From: Sulfurimonas sp.
Lineage (GTDB): Bacteria > Campylobacterota > Campylobacteria > Campylobacterales > Sulfurimonadaceae
Direction of reading: 5' to 3'
Length of the DNA stretch: 47,788 bases
Assembly (NCBI GenBank): GCA_027063745.1
Contig: JAMORG010000012.1
Coordinates: 1 to 47,788, forward strand
In this document: one piece after another, positions 10,001 to 18,185 of the stretch
Layout: each line of letters starts with the position of its first letter
How positions within the stretch are numbered: position 1 is the first letter of the stretch
Program-made: the position numbers and the translations under genes
Notes under the pieces: model-generated
The model's input: the letters and a program-made list of their open reading frames with translations, nothing else
Told to the model about the DNA's origin: nothing
The model's database searches: none

Positions 10001-10549
10001 TTGGCGGCTTGCCTCTTCACAGGCGTGCAGTGCTGCTTTTATCTGGAGTGGATCTTGACATGTCTCAAGAAGAAAGACATCAACCCCTCCGTCAATAAGT
10101 GCTAGACAAAACTCGGTATAACCCTCAAACATCTCATCGTAGGTAATGTGTCCCAAAGATGGCAGTTTTGTTCCCGGACCAATCGAGCCAAGACAAAAGC
10201 GTGGATGCTCAGGTGTAGAGAACTTCTCACACTGCTTCTTTACAAGCTCTGCTCCGGCACGCGTGAGCTCATAAGCACGATGGCCAATTTGATACTCATC
10301 GAGAACCCAGCTAAAAGAGCCAAAAGTATTGGTTGTAATAAAGTCTGCTCCGGCAGTAAGGTATGCATGAAAGATATCATTCATAACTTCGGGAGCTGTA
10401 ACATTTAAGAGTTCGTTACACCCCTCATTACCTTCCCATGCCTCTTTTGGAATCTGATCATCGCGTTGTTGCAGCTGTGTACCCATGGCACCGTCAATGA
10501 TAAGTGGGCGTTTTTTGATAGTCTCTAAGATATACTCTTTTGTAGTCAT
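7061..10549 (-). CDS. metH: Cobalamin-dependent methionine synthase
   Basis: Transfers a methyl group from methyltetrahydrofolate to homocysteine through methylcobalamin. Counting from ATG 10549 (1162 residues): a homocysteine-binding barrel with zinc ligands C227 (GFNCGTG) and C293-C294 (GGCCGT); a pterin-binding barrel (roughly 335-600); the B12 domain with DVHDVGKN, whose H730 ligates cobalt; and a C-terminal SAM-dependent reactivation domain. All four modules are intact. An in-frame ATG at 10600 has a possible AGAAG site and would add 17 residues; 10549 is preferred because homologues start close to the IDGAMGTQLQ motif, but the choice is not certain. Single-gene unit, convergent with yifB. 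No cobalamin or SAM riboswitch is visible upstream. Confidence 0.96.
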   Translation of the reverse strand: MTTKEYILETIKKRPLIIDGAMGTQLQQRDDQIPKEAWEGNEGCNELLNVTAPEVMNDIFHAYLTAGADFITTNTFGSFSWVLDEYQIGHRAYELTRAGAELVKKQCEKFSTPEHPRFCLGSIGPGTKLPSLGHITYDEMFEGYTEFCLALIDGGVDVFLLETCQDPLQIKAALHACEEASRQRGVEIPIMVSVTIELSGSMLIGTDAQTIATIMEPFNIISLGFNCGTGPEQVEKHVKTLSELWAKPISVHANAGLPQNRGGYTYYPMGPDEFADKQENFLKYDGVSFLGGCCGTTPQHIRALVERVANITPKAPSGSHENSLASLFSTVPLMQEPAPLLMGERSNATGSKAFRELLLAEDYEGTLSVAQQQVRAGAHVLDVNVGFAGRDETKDMNAVMGMYNQKIPIPLMPDSTQTKGLETALKNIGGRPILNSVNLEDGEEKFDEVCQLAKKFGTALVCLTIDEVGMAKTVEKKLEVAERIIKLATKRHGLKKEDLVFDVLTFTLASGDEEYRDAGINTIKAIRELRKRHPEVGTTLGLSNISFGLDKDARPYLNSMFLHHCLEAGLTSVIINVKHIIPINKIPKEDQEICDNLIFNRGEDPLFKFIEHFSTKEAVDNDAVDAEYLAMSDEEKIAKLLMDGDKDRMIPLIEEVRHRIAPEKIVNEILIDGMKVIGELFGSGQMQLPFVLQSAETMKKTVDYLNPYLPKVEKAVDTTLVLGTVKGDVHDVGKNLVDIILSNNGYKVKNLGIKVELDQFLETLDDPNISAIGMSGLLVKSTQVMLENLKTLEEKGITIPVLLGGAALTRGFIDDFCRPAYSGPIFYCKDAFDGVTAMSRIEAGNMDTNLHPDAPEAPKKEKKEEIAIPPVEEIKMPSRDVPVPTPPFWGRRELKLTQQQVEMAFEWINHKLLFKSRWGYSSKGMSKEAYEKQLDEVVWPAYEKLKKRFLEEKLFEPTILYGYWPCRSDDNSLLVFPENEGWHSEDEVNREPLKDIIGRAEEVFTFPRQRKKPHRALSDFFHNDRHDVVAFTCVSAGSKLSEVEREIYERGDYTEYYQFHGLGVELAEALAEIAHKQIRLDLGIIAKDEGATLADVRMNRYQGSRYSFGYAACPDLELNRPLFNLLKPEEYGIELSETFQIHPEQSTSAMVVYHPEATYYNV

Positions 10550-10656
10550 CTGTAATCTTTTTTGATAGTTTATTGTTCTTATTTTAGCTAAAGAGTGCAT
10601 AAAAACTTCTTGTATAAAATGTTCACTCGCTTTTTTTTAGAAAAAATAAGAGAAAA

Positions 10657-10715
10657 TGACGAAATAATGAAAAAAACTATTGACTTAATTCGTCAAATAT
10701 GGCTATAATGACGAT
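10657..10715 (+). promoter_or_regulatory. Promoter of the resolvase-like gene with TGACGA repeats
   Basis: TTGACT at 10680-10685 and TATAAT at 10704-10709 are separated by 18 bp, the only clear -35/-10 pair seen in the window. TGACGAA (10657-10663) and its inverse TTCGTCA (10689-10695, between the boxes) form a 7-bp inverted repeat, and TGACGAT follows at 10709-10715. Such placement suits an operator, possibly for the adjacent DNA-binding protein; that is inference. Confidence 0.65.
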
Positions 10716-10748
10716 GAAAATCAATAATAAGAGAGGTTTTATCGTTAT

Positions 10749-11384
10749 ATGGTAATAGCTTACATAAGACCGGACAAGAATTTTGCACCTGCTCATGAGC
10801 AATTGCAGATGATAAATTCTTATGCCATCGCTAACAATCTTGTTATTGATGATGAGTTTGTTGACTATACATCACAGAACAAACGTCTTGAAGAGAGAAA
10901 AGAGGTAACACAATACTTCCAATCAAAACAAAAGGCGACTCTACTGATTTGTGATGTATGGGTGCTTACAACAAATATGGAAGATTTGATTCAGATGTTT
11001 TCCTGCCTTTTAAAAAATGAGCTTAGTGTTCATTTTATAAAACAATCTGTTATAATGACACAACAAAGCAGTGCGATGCTCGTACTTGGTCTGATGGATC
11101 AACTGCGTCAGCGAGTGCAGAATGAATCTAAGCGGGTTATCGGACGCCCAAAAGGGAGTCGTTCAAGCTCTAAGTTTGATGTTTATATAAATGAGATACT
11201 TCGTTTTATCAAAGAGGGTAAAAGTGTAAGTGAGATGGCAAGAATTTTAGGTGTGAGTCGTAGCTCACTAAAAGATTATATTGAGTCACGCGAACTCAAA
11301 CAAGTAGCATTTGGATCACTTTTACCAGAGGCACCAAATGATGCAGAAGCACAGGTAATTAATACTATTACTTGTCCAAATTAA
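10749..11384 (+). CDS. Serine-recombinase-like DNA-binding protein, catalytic residues lost
   Basis: 211 residues shaped like a Hin/Tn3-type resolvase: an N-terminal resolvase fold (about 1-125), a long helix, and a C-terminal HTH introduced by GRPKGS at 132-137 (HTH about 145-178, SEMARILGVSRSSLKDYI). The active site is degenerate. The nucleophile motif YxRVS reads YIRPD (residues 5-9), so the serine is an aspartate, and the RLxR arginines after the core strand are absent (CDVWVLTTN, 69-76). It should therefore bind DNA without recombining it and is best read as a domesticated transcription factor. A palindromic promoter lies in front, and ccoG follows after 19 bases, hinting at control of cytochrome oxidase maturation. 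Spacing to the AGAGAGG site (10730-10736) is long, about 12 bases. Confidence 0.8.
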   Translation: MVIAYIRPDKNFAPAHEQLQMINSYAIANNLVIDDEFVDYTSQNKRLEERKEVTQYFQSKQKATLLICDVWVLTTNMEDLIQMFSCLLKNELSVHFIKQSVIMTQQSSAMLVLGLMDQLRQRVQNESKRVIGRPKGSRSSSKFDVYINEILRFIKEGKSVSEMARILGVSRSSLKDYIESRELKQVAFGSLLPEAPNDAEAQVINTITCPN

Positions 11385-11403
11385 GATTATATGGAGATAA
11401 TAA

Positions 11404-12858
11404 ATGAGTGAAGAGAAAAAAAAGGGTATTAAAATACCAACACCGTGGAGAATCAAACGTTACTATTTTTATGCGATAGTAACTATTGTTGCACTGGTTC
11501 TTCCTTGGATTAAAGTAAATGGAAATCACTTTTTTCTATTAAGTTTTGACAAGATGAAATTGCACCTTGCATTTGTTCAGTTTGATATGCAAGAGCTCTA
11601 TTTAATGCCGTTTTTGTTAATGATTCTCTTTTTGGGTATCTTTGGTATGACTGTTCTGGGTGGTCGTGTTTTTTGTGGTTGGGTTTGTCCTCAAACAACT
11701 TTCCGTGTAATTTTTCGTGATCTTATCGAGACAAAACTTTTAAAATTAAGAAAGCGTATCGGTAACAAACAACAAGAACCAGATATGAGTAAGCCTGAAA
11801 ATAAGGTGAAAAAAGCGATAGCTATTGCCATTTGGGCACTGTTGGCTGTTATTGCGGGTGCTGACTTTATGTGGTATTTCATTCCACCGGAAGATTTCTT
11901 TAAATACCTGCAAAACCCAAGTGAACATATGGTAATGATTGGTTTTATTATTGGTGTTGCGGCATTTTTAATTTATGACATTGTATTTTTAAAAGAGAAC
12001 TTCTGTATCTATGTATGTCCTTACTCTCGTGTTCAGTCGGTTCTTTACGATGAACATACGGTTATGGCTATCTATGATGAACACCGTGGTGGTAAAATCT
12101 ATGATAATGAACAAAATGTTCATCATAAACTAGTTCATAATCAAAAAGAGCTGCATGAGCTTGATCCTGATGCCGAGTGTACAACCTGTGAGAAGTGTGT
12201 GACGGTATGTCCGACACATATTGATATTCGTAAAGGATTGCAGCTTGAGTGTATCAACTGTCTTGAGTGTGTAGATGCCTGTACAACAGTTATGGGGAAA
12301 CTTGGAAAACCTTCTCTTGTTACATGGTCTAGTGAGTATGAGATCATTGAGCGTAAAGGTAAGACAAAATACTTCCGTCCAAAAGTTATTGGATATATGG
12401 CTCTTTTAGTGATTATCAGTATTATTTTGGGTTATATGGGAAGTCACAAAGAACATATGCTTTTAAATATCAATAAAGAGGCGCGTCTGTACTCTCTAAA
12501 ACATCTTCCTGATGGTAAATTTAGAGTAGATAACTCATATATATTTTTACTTCAAAATACGCAAAATGAGCCTATGAAATATTATTTTGAAGTTGTTCCG
12601 CCAAAAGGTATGGAAGGTAAAATTACTATTGTTAAACCGACAAAACCTTTTAAAGTTCTTCCGAATGTCAAGAAGAAAAAAATTGTTACACTCAGAACAA
12701 CTGAGATGTTGGCTAACAACCCTAGAAAAGATACTATTATTCCTATCAAGATACATGCTTATGCACTTGATAAAAATGGTAAACCAAGTGAAAAGATCTC
12801 TGTATGGAGAGATTCGACTTTTGTTTTCCCAAAAGCGACACTGCTCAAACAACAGTAG
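11404..12858 (+). CDS. ccoG: Cytochrome c oxidase accessory protein CcoG (RdxA/FixG)
   Basis: Membrane Fe-S protein that reduces copper for insertion into the cbb3-type cytochrome oxidase. 484 residues: several transmembrane helices, a CGWVCP motif (C91, C95) after the second, two ferredoxin-type clusters (C259, C262, C265, C269 and C283, C286, C289, C293), a final membrane helix near 328-345, and a C-terminal immunoglobulin-like FixG_C domain facing the periplasm. All family hallmarks are present. GGAGA before ATG 11404 is a good ribosome binding site. The gene lies 19 bases behind the resolvase-like regulator and is probably cotranscribed with it. The ccoNOQP genes are not in this window. 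Confidence 0.95.
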   Translation: MSEEKKKGIKIPTPWRIKRYYFYAIVTIVALVLPWIKVNGNHFFLLSFDKMKLHLAFVQFDMQELYLMPFLLMILFLGIFGMTVLGGRVFCGWVCPQTTFRVIFRDLIETKLLKLRKRIGNKQQEPDMSKPENKVKKAIAIAIWALLAVIAGADFMWYFIPPEDFFKYLQNPSEHMVMIGFIIGVAAFLIYDIVFLKENFCIYVCPYSRVQSVLYDEHTVMAIYDEHRGGKIYDNEQNVHHKLVHNQKELHELDPDAECTTCEKCVTVCPTHIDIRKGLQLECINCLECVDACTTVMGKLGKPSLVTWSSEYEIIERKGKTKYFRPKVIGYMALLVIISIILGYMGSHKEHMLLNINKEARLYSLKHLPDGKFRVDNSYIFLLQNTQNEPMKYYFEVVPPKGMEGKITIVKPTKPFKVLPNVKKKKIVTLRTTEMLANNPRKDTIIPIKIHAYALDKNGKPSEKISVWRDSTFVFPKATLLKQQ

Positions 12859-12892
12859 TAATCTGCTTTTAACATAAAATAAGCTAAACTCA

Positions 12893-12914
12893 CATAGATA
12901 GCATCTTATCTATG
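12893..12914 (+). promoter_or_regulatory. Hairpin just before the ribosome binding site of the DUF748 gene
   Basis: CATAGATA (12893-12900) and TATCTATG (12907-12914) pair perfectly around a 6-base loop. The last stem base is the first G of the GGAG Shine-Dalgarno (12914-12917) for ATG 12925. It may end ccoG transcription weakly or tune translation of the next gene; there is no T run. Confidence 0.5.
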
Positions 12915-12924
12915 GAGTTTACTT

Positions 12925-15900
12925 ATGCTAAAAACTATTAAGATTTTTGCAGTATTTTTTATACTTTATACACTACTTGGTTTTTTTCTTCTTCCCAAAC
13001 TTCTTTTACCAAAAATTGAAAAAACACTTAATAATGAACTCAATGCTACAACAACAATAAATGCGCTCTCTTTAAACCCTTTAACATTTACTCTGCGTCT
13101 CTCAGGGATAAGAATCAATGAAAAAGTCAGTGATAAGAAACTCCTAGAACTTGCATATGCTGAGGTAGATGTTGATCCACTTGAGATGCTTTATGGAACG
13201 ATTTCCGTTGGAGAGATATATCTGCAAAAGCCAACACTTTATGCCGCTGTTGACAAGAAGGGCAGGCTCAATCTTTTAAAAATTATAAAGCAAAAAAACA
13301 AAGAATCAGAAGTTACTGAACAAGAAGATACAAACAGCTCAATGATGCCAATCATACTCAAGAAGTTTGTTTTAAATGATGGTCTTTTTTATTTTGATGA
13401 CAATTCAAAAGCAGAGCCTTTTCATATCGAACTGCATCAGCTTTTTGTAGAGCTGCATGACCTTGATACTCGAAACTTAAAAGAGGGTGGAGTGCATCTG
13501 AAGACAAAAATAGCACAAAGTGGTCATATAGAACTCTACAGTAAAATAGAGAGTGTTGAGCCTTTGATCTTGAGTGGGAGCTTTGGCTTTGAGATAGATG
13601 ATCTCTCAAAAGAGTTTGCCTATGTAAAAGAGAGAGTGGATCTTCATCTCACGCAAGGCAAAGCCTCCTTTTTTACAAAATACAGTGTAGATATGAACGA
13701 TACCGCAGCAACCAGGCTCACAAATATGAATTTTTCTCTTTATGATGTAAAAACAGTTGCCAATGAAAATAATGCAATATTGCTCAATCTTGATTACTTA
13801 TATGTAAACGATATAGCTGTTAAACCTTTTGTACAAGAAGTACATATCCCTCACGCAGGGATAAAGAGCTTGGTTTTTAATGCTAAGCGAAATAAAGATG
13901 GTACGATAGACTGGATGCACTATCTTAAACTTGATACAAACAAACAAAAGAGTGTGAAAGCTGAAGATAAAGCAGTAAAAGAAGATAAAGAGTGGAGTGT
14001 TGTGCTTGAAGATCTAGCTTTAGATGATATTAATATTGCTTTTGTCGATAAAAATATTGAACCAAATGTACGTAGTAGCATAGATAAACTTGCAATGGAT
14101 GTAAAAAATATTACTTTGGCGGGCAGAGAACCACTGAGTTATGATCTCTCTTTCTTTTTAAACAATGCCACACCATGTAGAAGTAGTGGAACTTTGCGCC
14201 ATGCAAATATTAATCTAAAAAGCATGCTAGAGTGTAAAGATCTGGATATTGTGCATTATCGTCCCTATATAGATAGTGCAGCAAAACAAAATCTGCAACG
14301 TTACAACTTGCGTCTGATAGATGCAAAACTCGATGCAAAAGTGAATCTTGCTCTTACACAAGAGAAAAAGAATCTTACAGTTGGGGTAAATAAGAGCAGT
14401 GTAAAACTAAAGTCATTTGCTATGCAAAAAAGAAGTACAAGAGAGAAGCTTGTGAGCTTTAGAGAGTTGTCAGTTGATGGTATCTCTTTTGATTCTGCGA
14501 AAAAAGAGGGAAGTGTTACAAAAGTAGAACTCTCCAATATGCATATAGGCGTGAGCAGATATAAAAGTGGCCATTTAAATATTGAAGAGTTAATCGTTCC
14601 TAAAAAAGTAAAAAAACAAGCGGCAAAAGTGAAGAAAAATGCCCAAGAAGAGGATTTTCACTTTCTGCTCAAAGAGTTTAGAGTTACAAACGGACGTGTT
14701 GACTTTAGGGACAAGATGCTTAATCCAAATGTTAAAAAAAGCCTAAGAAGTATCTATATAACGCTACAAGATATAGATACCAAAAAGAACAGCTGGTTGA
14801 GCTATAGAAGCTCAATGCGTTTTGGAAAAGAGGGCAAGGTTGCTCTAGGTGGAACGTTACGTCATACACCACTCAAGCAGCAAGGGACTCTTAGTCTTTC
14901 AAAAATAGCGCTTAGGGAGATAAATCCTTACCTACAAGAAAAAAGTTATCTCAAAATCACAGATGGTTATGTATCATTAAAAGCACAAGAGCGTTATATG
15001 CAAAGAAAAAAAGCTCCGGATCTAAATCTCAAAGGAAGTCTCTCTTTGGATGATCTATTGCTTATTGATACAAATGATGCCAATATGACACTTATAGCGA
15101 TGCAAAAACTACAGGTAAAACCACTGACACTTGAGTTAAGTCCAAACAGACTCTATGTTGATGAGATCTTGCTCAGTGGTTTTTATGTGGCTGCAAAAAT
15201 AGATGAGAACAAAAGTATCAACTTTGCAAAACTTATGAGAGAAGAAGCTTCTAAAAACGAGTCTGCATCTACAGAGACCAACACTTCACAAAGCCCTCAA
15301 AAGAGTGATTTTGACCTAAAGGTAGCGAAGATAACGATAAAAGATTCACAGGCCTTTTTTGAAGATCTCTCATTACCTATCAAGTTTAAAACGGATATTC
15401 ATACATTAAACGGTGTGGTCTATAATGTCTCAAGTAAGCCGGGAGAGACAACATTTGTCAATATTGACGGAGAAGTGGATGCGTATGGTTCAACAAAAAT
15501 AAAAGGCAACTTAGACAGCTTCAACCCTAAAAAATTTACAGATATGAATCTGAATTTTGAGAATCTGGATCTGAGTGCCATGAGTGGGTATAGTGCTTCA
15601 TTCGCTGGTTATACAATCGAATCTGGAAAACTTTTTTTGGATCTTGGATATAAAATTAGCAACTCAAAATTACAATCGAGTAACAATATTGTTATCAAAC
15701 ATATTAAACTGGGTAAAGAGATAGAGGGTGAAGATGTAAATCATCTGCCACTTGGTTTTGTTTTAGGACTGCTTGAGGATAGTAACGGGATTATAGATAT
15801 TGAGTTGCCAATAGAAGGAGATTTGGATAAGCCGGACTTCAGATATGGAAAAATTGTTATAAATACCTTGGCAAATCTCATTGCTAAAGCGGTGACATCA

Positions 15901-16512
15901 CCATTTCGATTTTTGGGAGCAATGCTTGGAATCGATACTGAGAAACTCTCTGCACTGCATTTTGAGTATGGAAAAGCGGAGATTACTCCTCCGGAGCGTG
16001 AAAAGCTTGATACCATTGTAAAAATCATGAAAAAACGTCCAAAAATACTACTAGGACTTACGCCTGTTTATGACAGTGTAGCTGACAAAAAAGCACTGCA
16101 GTTACAAAAGCTTATAGCAAGAGTGATGCAAAAAAGTGGTGATGAAAACATTCATAAGAGTAAAAATGCACTTACAATTGAGATGCTTGAAACAATCTAC
16201 AGTGAGATGAGAGATGATGACAAAGCAGCGAAGCTTAAAAATGAGCTGCGTAAAAAATATGAAGATGATGAGGCGTTTGAGAGAGCATATCAAAATGCAC
16301 TTATCGAGTTAGTACAGAGTACTCAGGATGTAAGTGAAGCTGAGTTGCTCTCACTTGCAAAACAAAGAGCAACAGTAGTTAAAAATTACTTGATGGAAAA
16401 AGGAATAGTTTTAACAAGAGTTGTTTTTGATGAGCTTAAAAGTACGCAGGCAGAGGCAAAAGAGGGCATTGAGTTGCCAGTTAATATAGAAGTTGAAAGC
16501 AAAGATAAATAA
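12925..16512 (+). CDS. Large DUF748 / AsmA-like envelope protein
   Basis: 1195 residues with a single N-terminal membrane anchor (about 5-27, IFAVFFILYTLLGFFLLP) followed by the lead-in typical of the AsmA/DUF748 superfamily (TLNNELNATTTINALSLNPLTFTLRLSGIRI). Long beta-rich repeats with charged linkers follow, and a C-terminal region (about 1010-1195) is helical, containing EYGKAEITPPEREKLD, reminiscent of OmpA-like segments at the ends of DUF748 proteins. Relatives such as TamB and YhdP form long grooves that carry phospholipids between inner and outer membranes; that role is only an inference here. It is the largest protein of the window, with GGAG at a good distance from its ATG. Confidence 0.8.
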   Translation: MLKTIKIFAVFFILYTLLGFFLLPKLLLPKIEKTLNNELNATTTINALSLNPLTFTLRLSGIRINEKVSDKKLLELAYAEVDVDPLEMLYGTISVGEIYLQKPTLYAAVDKKGRLNLLKIIKQKNKESEVTEQEDTNSSMMPIILKKFVLNDGLFYFDDNSKAEPFHIELHQLFVELHDLDTRNLKEGGVHLKTKIAQSGHIELYSKIESVEPLILSGSFGFEIDDLSKEFAYVKERVDLHLTQGKASFFTKYSVDMNDTAATRLTNMNFSLYDVKTVANENNAILLNLDYLYVNDIAVKPFVQEVHIPHAGIKSLVFNAKRNKDGTIDWMHYLKLDTNKQKSVKAEDKAVKEDKEWSVVLEDLALDDINIAFVDKNIEPNVRSSIDKLAMDVKNITLAGREPLSYDLSFFLNNATPCRSSGTLRHANINLKSMLECKDLDIVHYRPYIDSAAKQNLQRYNLRLIDAKLDAKVNLALTQEKKNLTVGVNKSSVKLKSFAMQKRSTREKLVSFRELSVDGISFDSAKKEGSVTKVELSNMHIGVSRYKSGHLNIEELIVPKKVKKQAAKVKKNAQEEDFHFLLKEFRVTNGRVDFRDKMLNPNVKKSLRSIYITLQDIDTKKNSWLSYRSSMRFGKEGKVALGGTLRHTPLKQQGTLSLSKIALREINPYLQEKSYLKITDGYVSLKAQERYMQRKKAPDLNLKGSLSLDDLLLIDTNDANMTLIAMQKLQVKPLTLELSPNRLYVDEILLSGFYVAAKIDENKSINFAKLMREEASKNESASTETNTSQSPQKSDFDLKVAKITIKDSQAFFEDLSLPIKFKTDIHTLNGVVYNVSSKPGETTFVNIDGEVDAYGSTKIKGNLDSFNPKKFTDMNLNFENLDLSAMSGYSASFAGYTIESGKLFLDLGYKISNSKLQSSNNIVIKHIKLGKEIEGEDVNHLPLGFVLGLLEDSNGIIDIELPIEGDLDKPDFRYGKIVINTLANLIAKAVTSPFRFLGAMLGIDTEKLSALHFEYGKAEITPPEREKLDTIVKIMKKRPKILLGLTPVYDSVADKKALQLQKLIARVMQKSGDENIHKSKNALTIEMLETIYSEMRDDDKAAKLKNELRKKYEDDEAFERAYQNALIELVQSTQDVSEAELLSLAKQRATVVKNYLMEKGIVLTRVVFDELKSTQAEAKEGIELPVNIEVESKDK

Positions 16513-16520
16513 TTTTTTGC

Positions 16521-16526
16521 TATAAT
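16521..16526 (+). promoter_or_regulatory. Extended -10 promoter of the YeiH-type gene
   Basis: TGCTATAAT (extended -10; hexamer at 16521-16526) begins 8 bases after the DUF748 stop and 30 bases before ATG 16556, leaving a leader of about 22 bases that includes AAAAGG. Confidence 0.65.
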
Positions 16527-16555
16527 TGCGGCAAAATTTAATAAAAGGTTTCTTT

Positions 16556-17620
16556 ATGGCATTTTCTAAAGAAAATCGAAAAGGTACCATTTCAGGTATC
16601 ATTTTTGTTGCGATTTTTGCAGCAGCAGCAACTGCAATTGCACAACTTCAATTTATGAAAAATCTTGGGATTTCTCCTTTGGTTATCGGTATTGTTCTAG
16701 GTATCTTTTATGCAAATACGCTGCATAATCATATTCCAAGTGCATGGGGGACGGGTATTACTTTCTCAGGAAAGAAGATCTTACGTTTTGCTATCGTTTT
16801 TTACGGTTTTAGAATTACATTTCAGCAGATTATGGATGTAGGTATGAGCGGTTTTATGGTGTCACTCATTATGCTCTCAACAACATTTATCCTTGGTTCA
16901 TACCTTGGCTATAAAATCTTTAAGATGGATAAAGAGACGTCAATGCTTACAGCTTCTGGAGCATCTGTTTGTGGTGCGGCGGCAGTTCTTGCAACGGAGC
17001 CGGTACTTAAAGCCGAAGGACATAAAACAGCGGTAGCTGTTTCTATGGTTGTTCTTTTTGGTACGATCTCAATGTTTTTATATCCGGTTCTCTATTCTGC
17101 AATAATCGAACCGGCAACTGGCTTTTTACATATGACACCAGAGCAGTTTGGTATCTATGTTGGCGGTACTATCCATGAAGTTGCACAGGTTGTAGCAGTT
17201 CCCGCTTCTATCCCGGGTGCTCCTGAAGTTATGGCAAACTCTGCTGTTATTGTAAAAATGACGCGTGTTATTATGATCGCACCTATGCTTATTATCCTTG
17301 GTATCTATCTCTCAATGACTGCGAAGAAAAACGGTGGTGTTGCTGGCGGAGTAAAACTTGTTATTCCATGGTTCGCAGTTTATTTTATCGGTATGGCAGG
17401 TTTTAACTCGCTTGACCTTGTTCCACATGATATTGTAGCAACTATCAATGAAATCGATACATTTCTTTTAACAATGGCAATGACTGCTCTTGGTATGGGA
17501 ACAATCTTTTCAAAATTCAAAGGTTTAGGACTTGCTCCGCTTTATACTGCAGGTGCTATGTTTGTATGGCTTGTTATAGGTGGTTTTGTTGTTACAAAAC
17601 TTGTAACTGCTGTTTTTTAA
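16556..17620 (+). CDS. YeiH / UPF0324 family putative sulfate exporter
   Basis: 354-residue polytopic membrane protein with about ten hydrophobic segments and YeiH-family blocks: SPLVIGIVLGI near the N-terminus, FAIVFYGFRITFQQI, SVCGAAAVLA, and GTIHEVAQVV. The frame is open from 16526, but ATG 16556 is chosen because AAAAGG (16543-16548) precedes it and the mapped -10 box would exclude the upstream start. The family is annotated as putative sulfate exporters; in a sulfur oxidiser export of a sulfur product would make sense, but the substrate is not shown by the sequence. Confidence 0.88.
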   Translation: MAFSKENRKGTISGIIFVAIFAAAATAIAQLQFMKNLGISPLVIGIVLGIFYANTLHNHIPSAWGTGITFSGKKILRFAIVFYGFRITFQQIMDVGMSGFMVSLIMLSTTFILGSYLGYKIFKMDKETSMLTASGASVCGAAAVLATEPVLKAEGHKTAVAVSMVVLFGTISMFLYPVLYSAIIEPATGFLHMTPEQFGIYVGGTIHEVAQVVAVPASIPGAPEVMANSAVIVKMTRVIMIAPMLIILGIYLSMTAKKNGGVAGGVKLVIPWFAVYFIGMAGFNSLDLVPHDIVATINEIDTFLLTMAMTALGMGTIFSKFKGLGLAPLYTAGAMFVWLVIGGFVVTKLVTAVF

Positions 17621-17627
17621 CAGCAGT
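17606..17627 (+). terminator. Hairpin at the end of the YeiH-type gene
   Basis: A 9-bp perfect stem (17606-17614 with 17619-17627) around TTTT spans the stop codon. No T run follows, so termination may be inefficient or Rho-dependent. Confidence 0.5.
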
Positions 17628-17676
17628 AGTCCTTCACACTTTCTTCTCTTTTAGAAAACTCTTTGAAAAAAAACTA

Positions 17677-17682
17677 TATAAT
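17677..17682 (+). promoter_or_regulatory. Probable -10 box for the 17718 gene
   Basis: TATAAT, 35 bases before ATG 17718 and preceded by an A/T-rich tract; AAGGAG (17703-17708) lies downstream as ribosome binding site. Confidence 0.5.
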
Positions 17683-17717
17683 CATATAGATTATAAATTT
17701 TCAAGGAGCCTTTAGAG

Positions 17718-18185
17718 ATGTCAGCACTTCCAAATACTCTTAACTCCTACTGGCTTTGGCGTGAAGTCTATGCGAAGCTTGGTATCTCTAATCCTGCTTA
17801 TAAATACTGGAAAAACACACCCTCTTTCAAGCTCAATAACAAATATGTCTTTATTCAAAAAAATACTTTGCCGACAAAGCATGCGTATGTTGAAGAGATT
17901 TTAACAGACCTCTCAGGATATTTGCCTATCAAGTATGCATCAGATCAACTTCATGTTAATGAACACTTGTTCACAAGTGATAAAATGCGCTTGCACAAGG
18001 AGTTTGAGTATAAGTTTGTAGAGGATGTAAAGTTTGTCAATATTAAAAAGTTTTTTAAAGAAAACGGTATTATTGTCCCACGGAATGCTCTTTTACAGTT
18101 AGGAAAGCTAAAAGATTTAGAGATAACGCCTGAGAGTACATTTTACAAGCTCAAAGAAGATTACGGTATAGTGGTGTATAGCTGA
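17718..18185 (+). CDS. Conserved hypothetical protein, 155 residues
   Basis: I do not recognise a family. The protein is soluble, mixed alpha/beta, basic and aromatic-rich at the start (YWLWREVYAKLGI), with no signal peptide or membrane segment and no clear catalytic motif. A strong AAGGAG site and a -10 box support the start. Its TGA overlaps the next ATG by one base, so it is translationally coupled to the LapB-like TPR gene and probably belongs with that gene functionally. Confidence 0.8.
   Translation: MSALPNTLNSYWLWREVYAKLGISNPAYKYWKNTPSFKLNNKYVFIQKNTLPTKHAYVEEILTDLSGYLPIKYASDQLHVNEHLFTSDKMRLHKEFEYKFVEDVKFVNIKKFFKENGIIVPRNALLQLGKLKDLEITPESTFYKLKEDYGIVVYS

Noticed and set aside
10549-10748. 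Cobalamin or SAM riboswitch in front of metH
   Set aside because: The gap is AT-rich and lacks a B12-box or the conserved stems of SAM riboswitches.
10749-11384. Resolvase-like gene as a sign of a mobile element
   Set aside because: Catalytic residues are missing, there are no flanking inverted or direct repeats, and neighbours are core genes.
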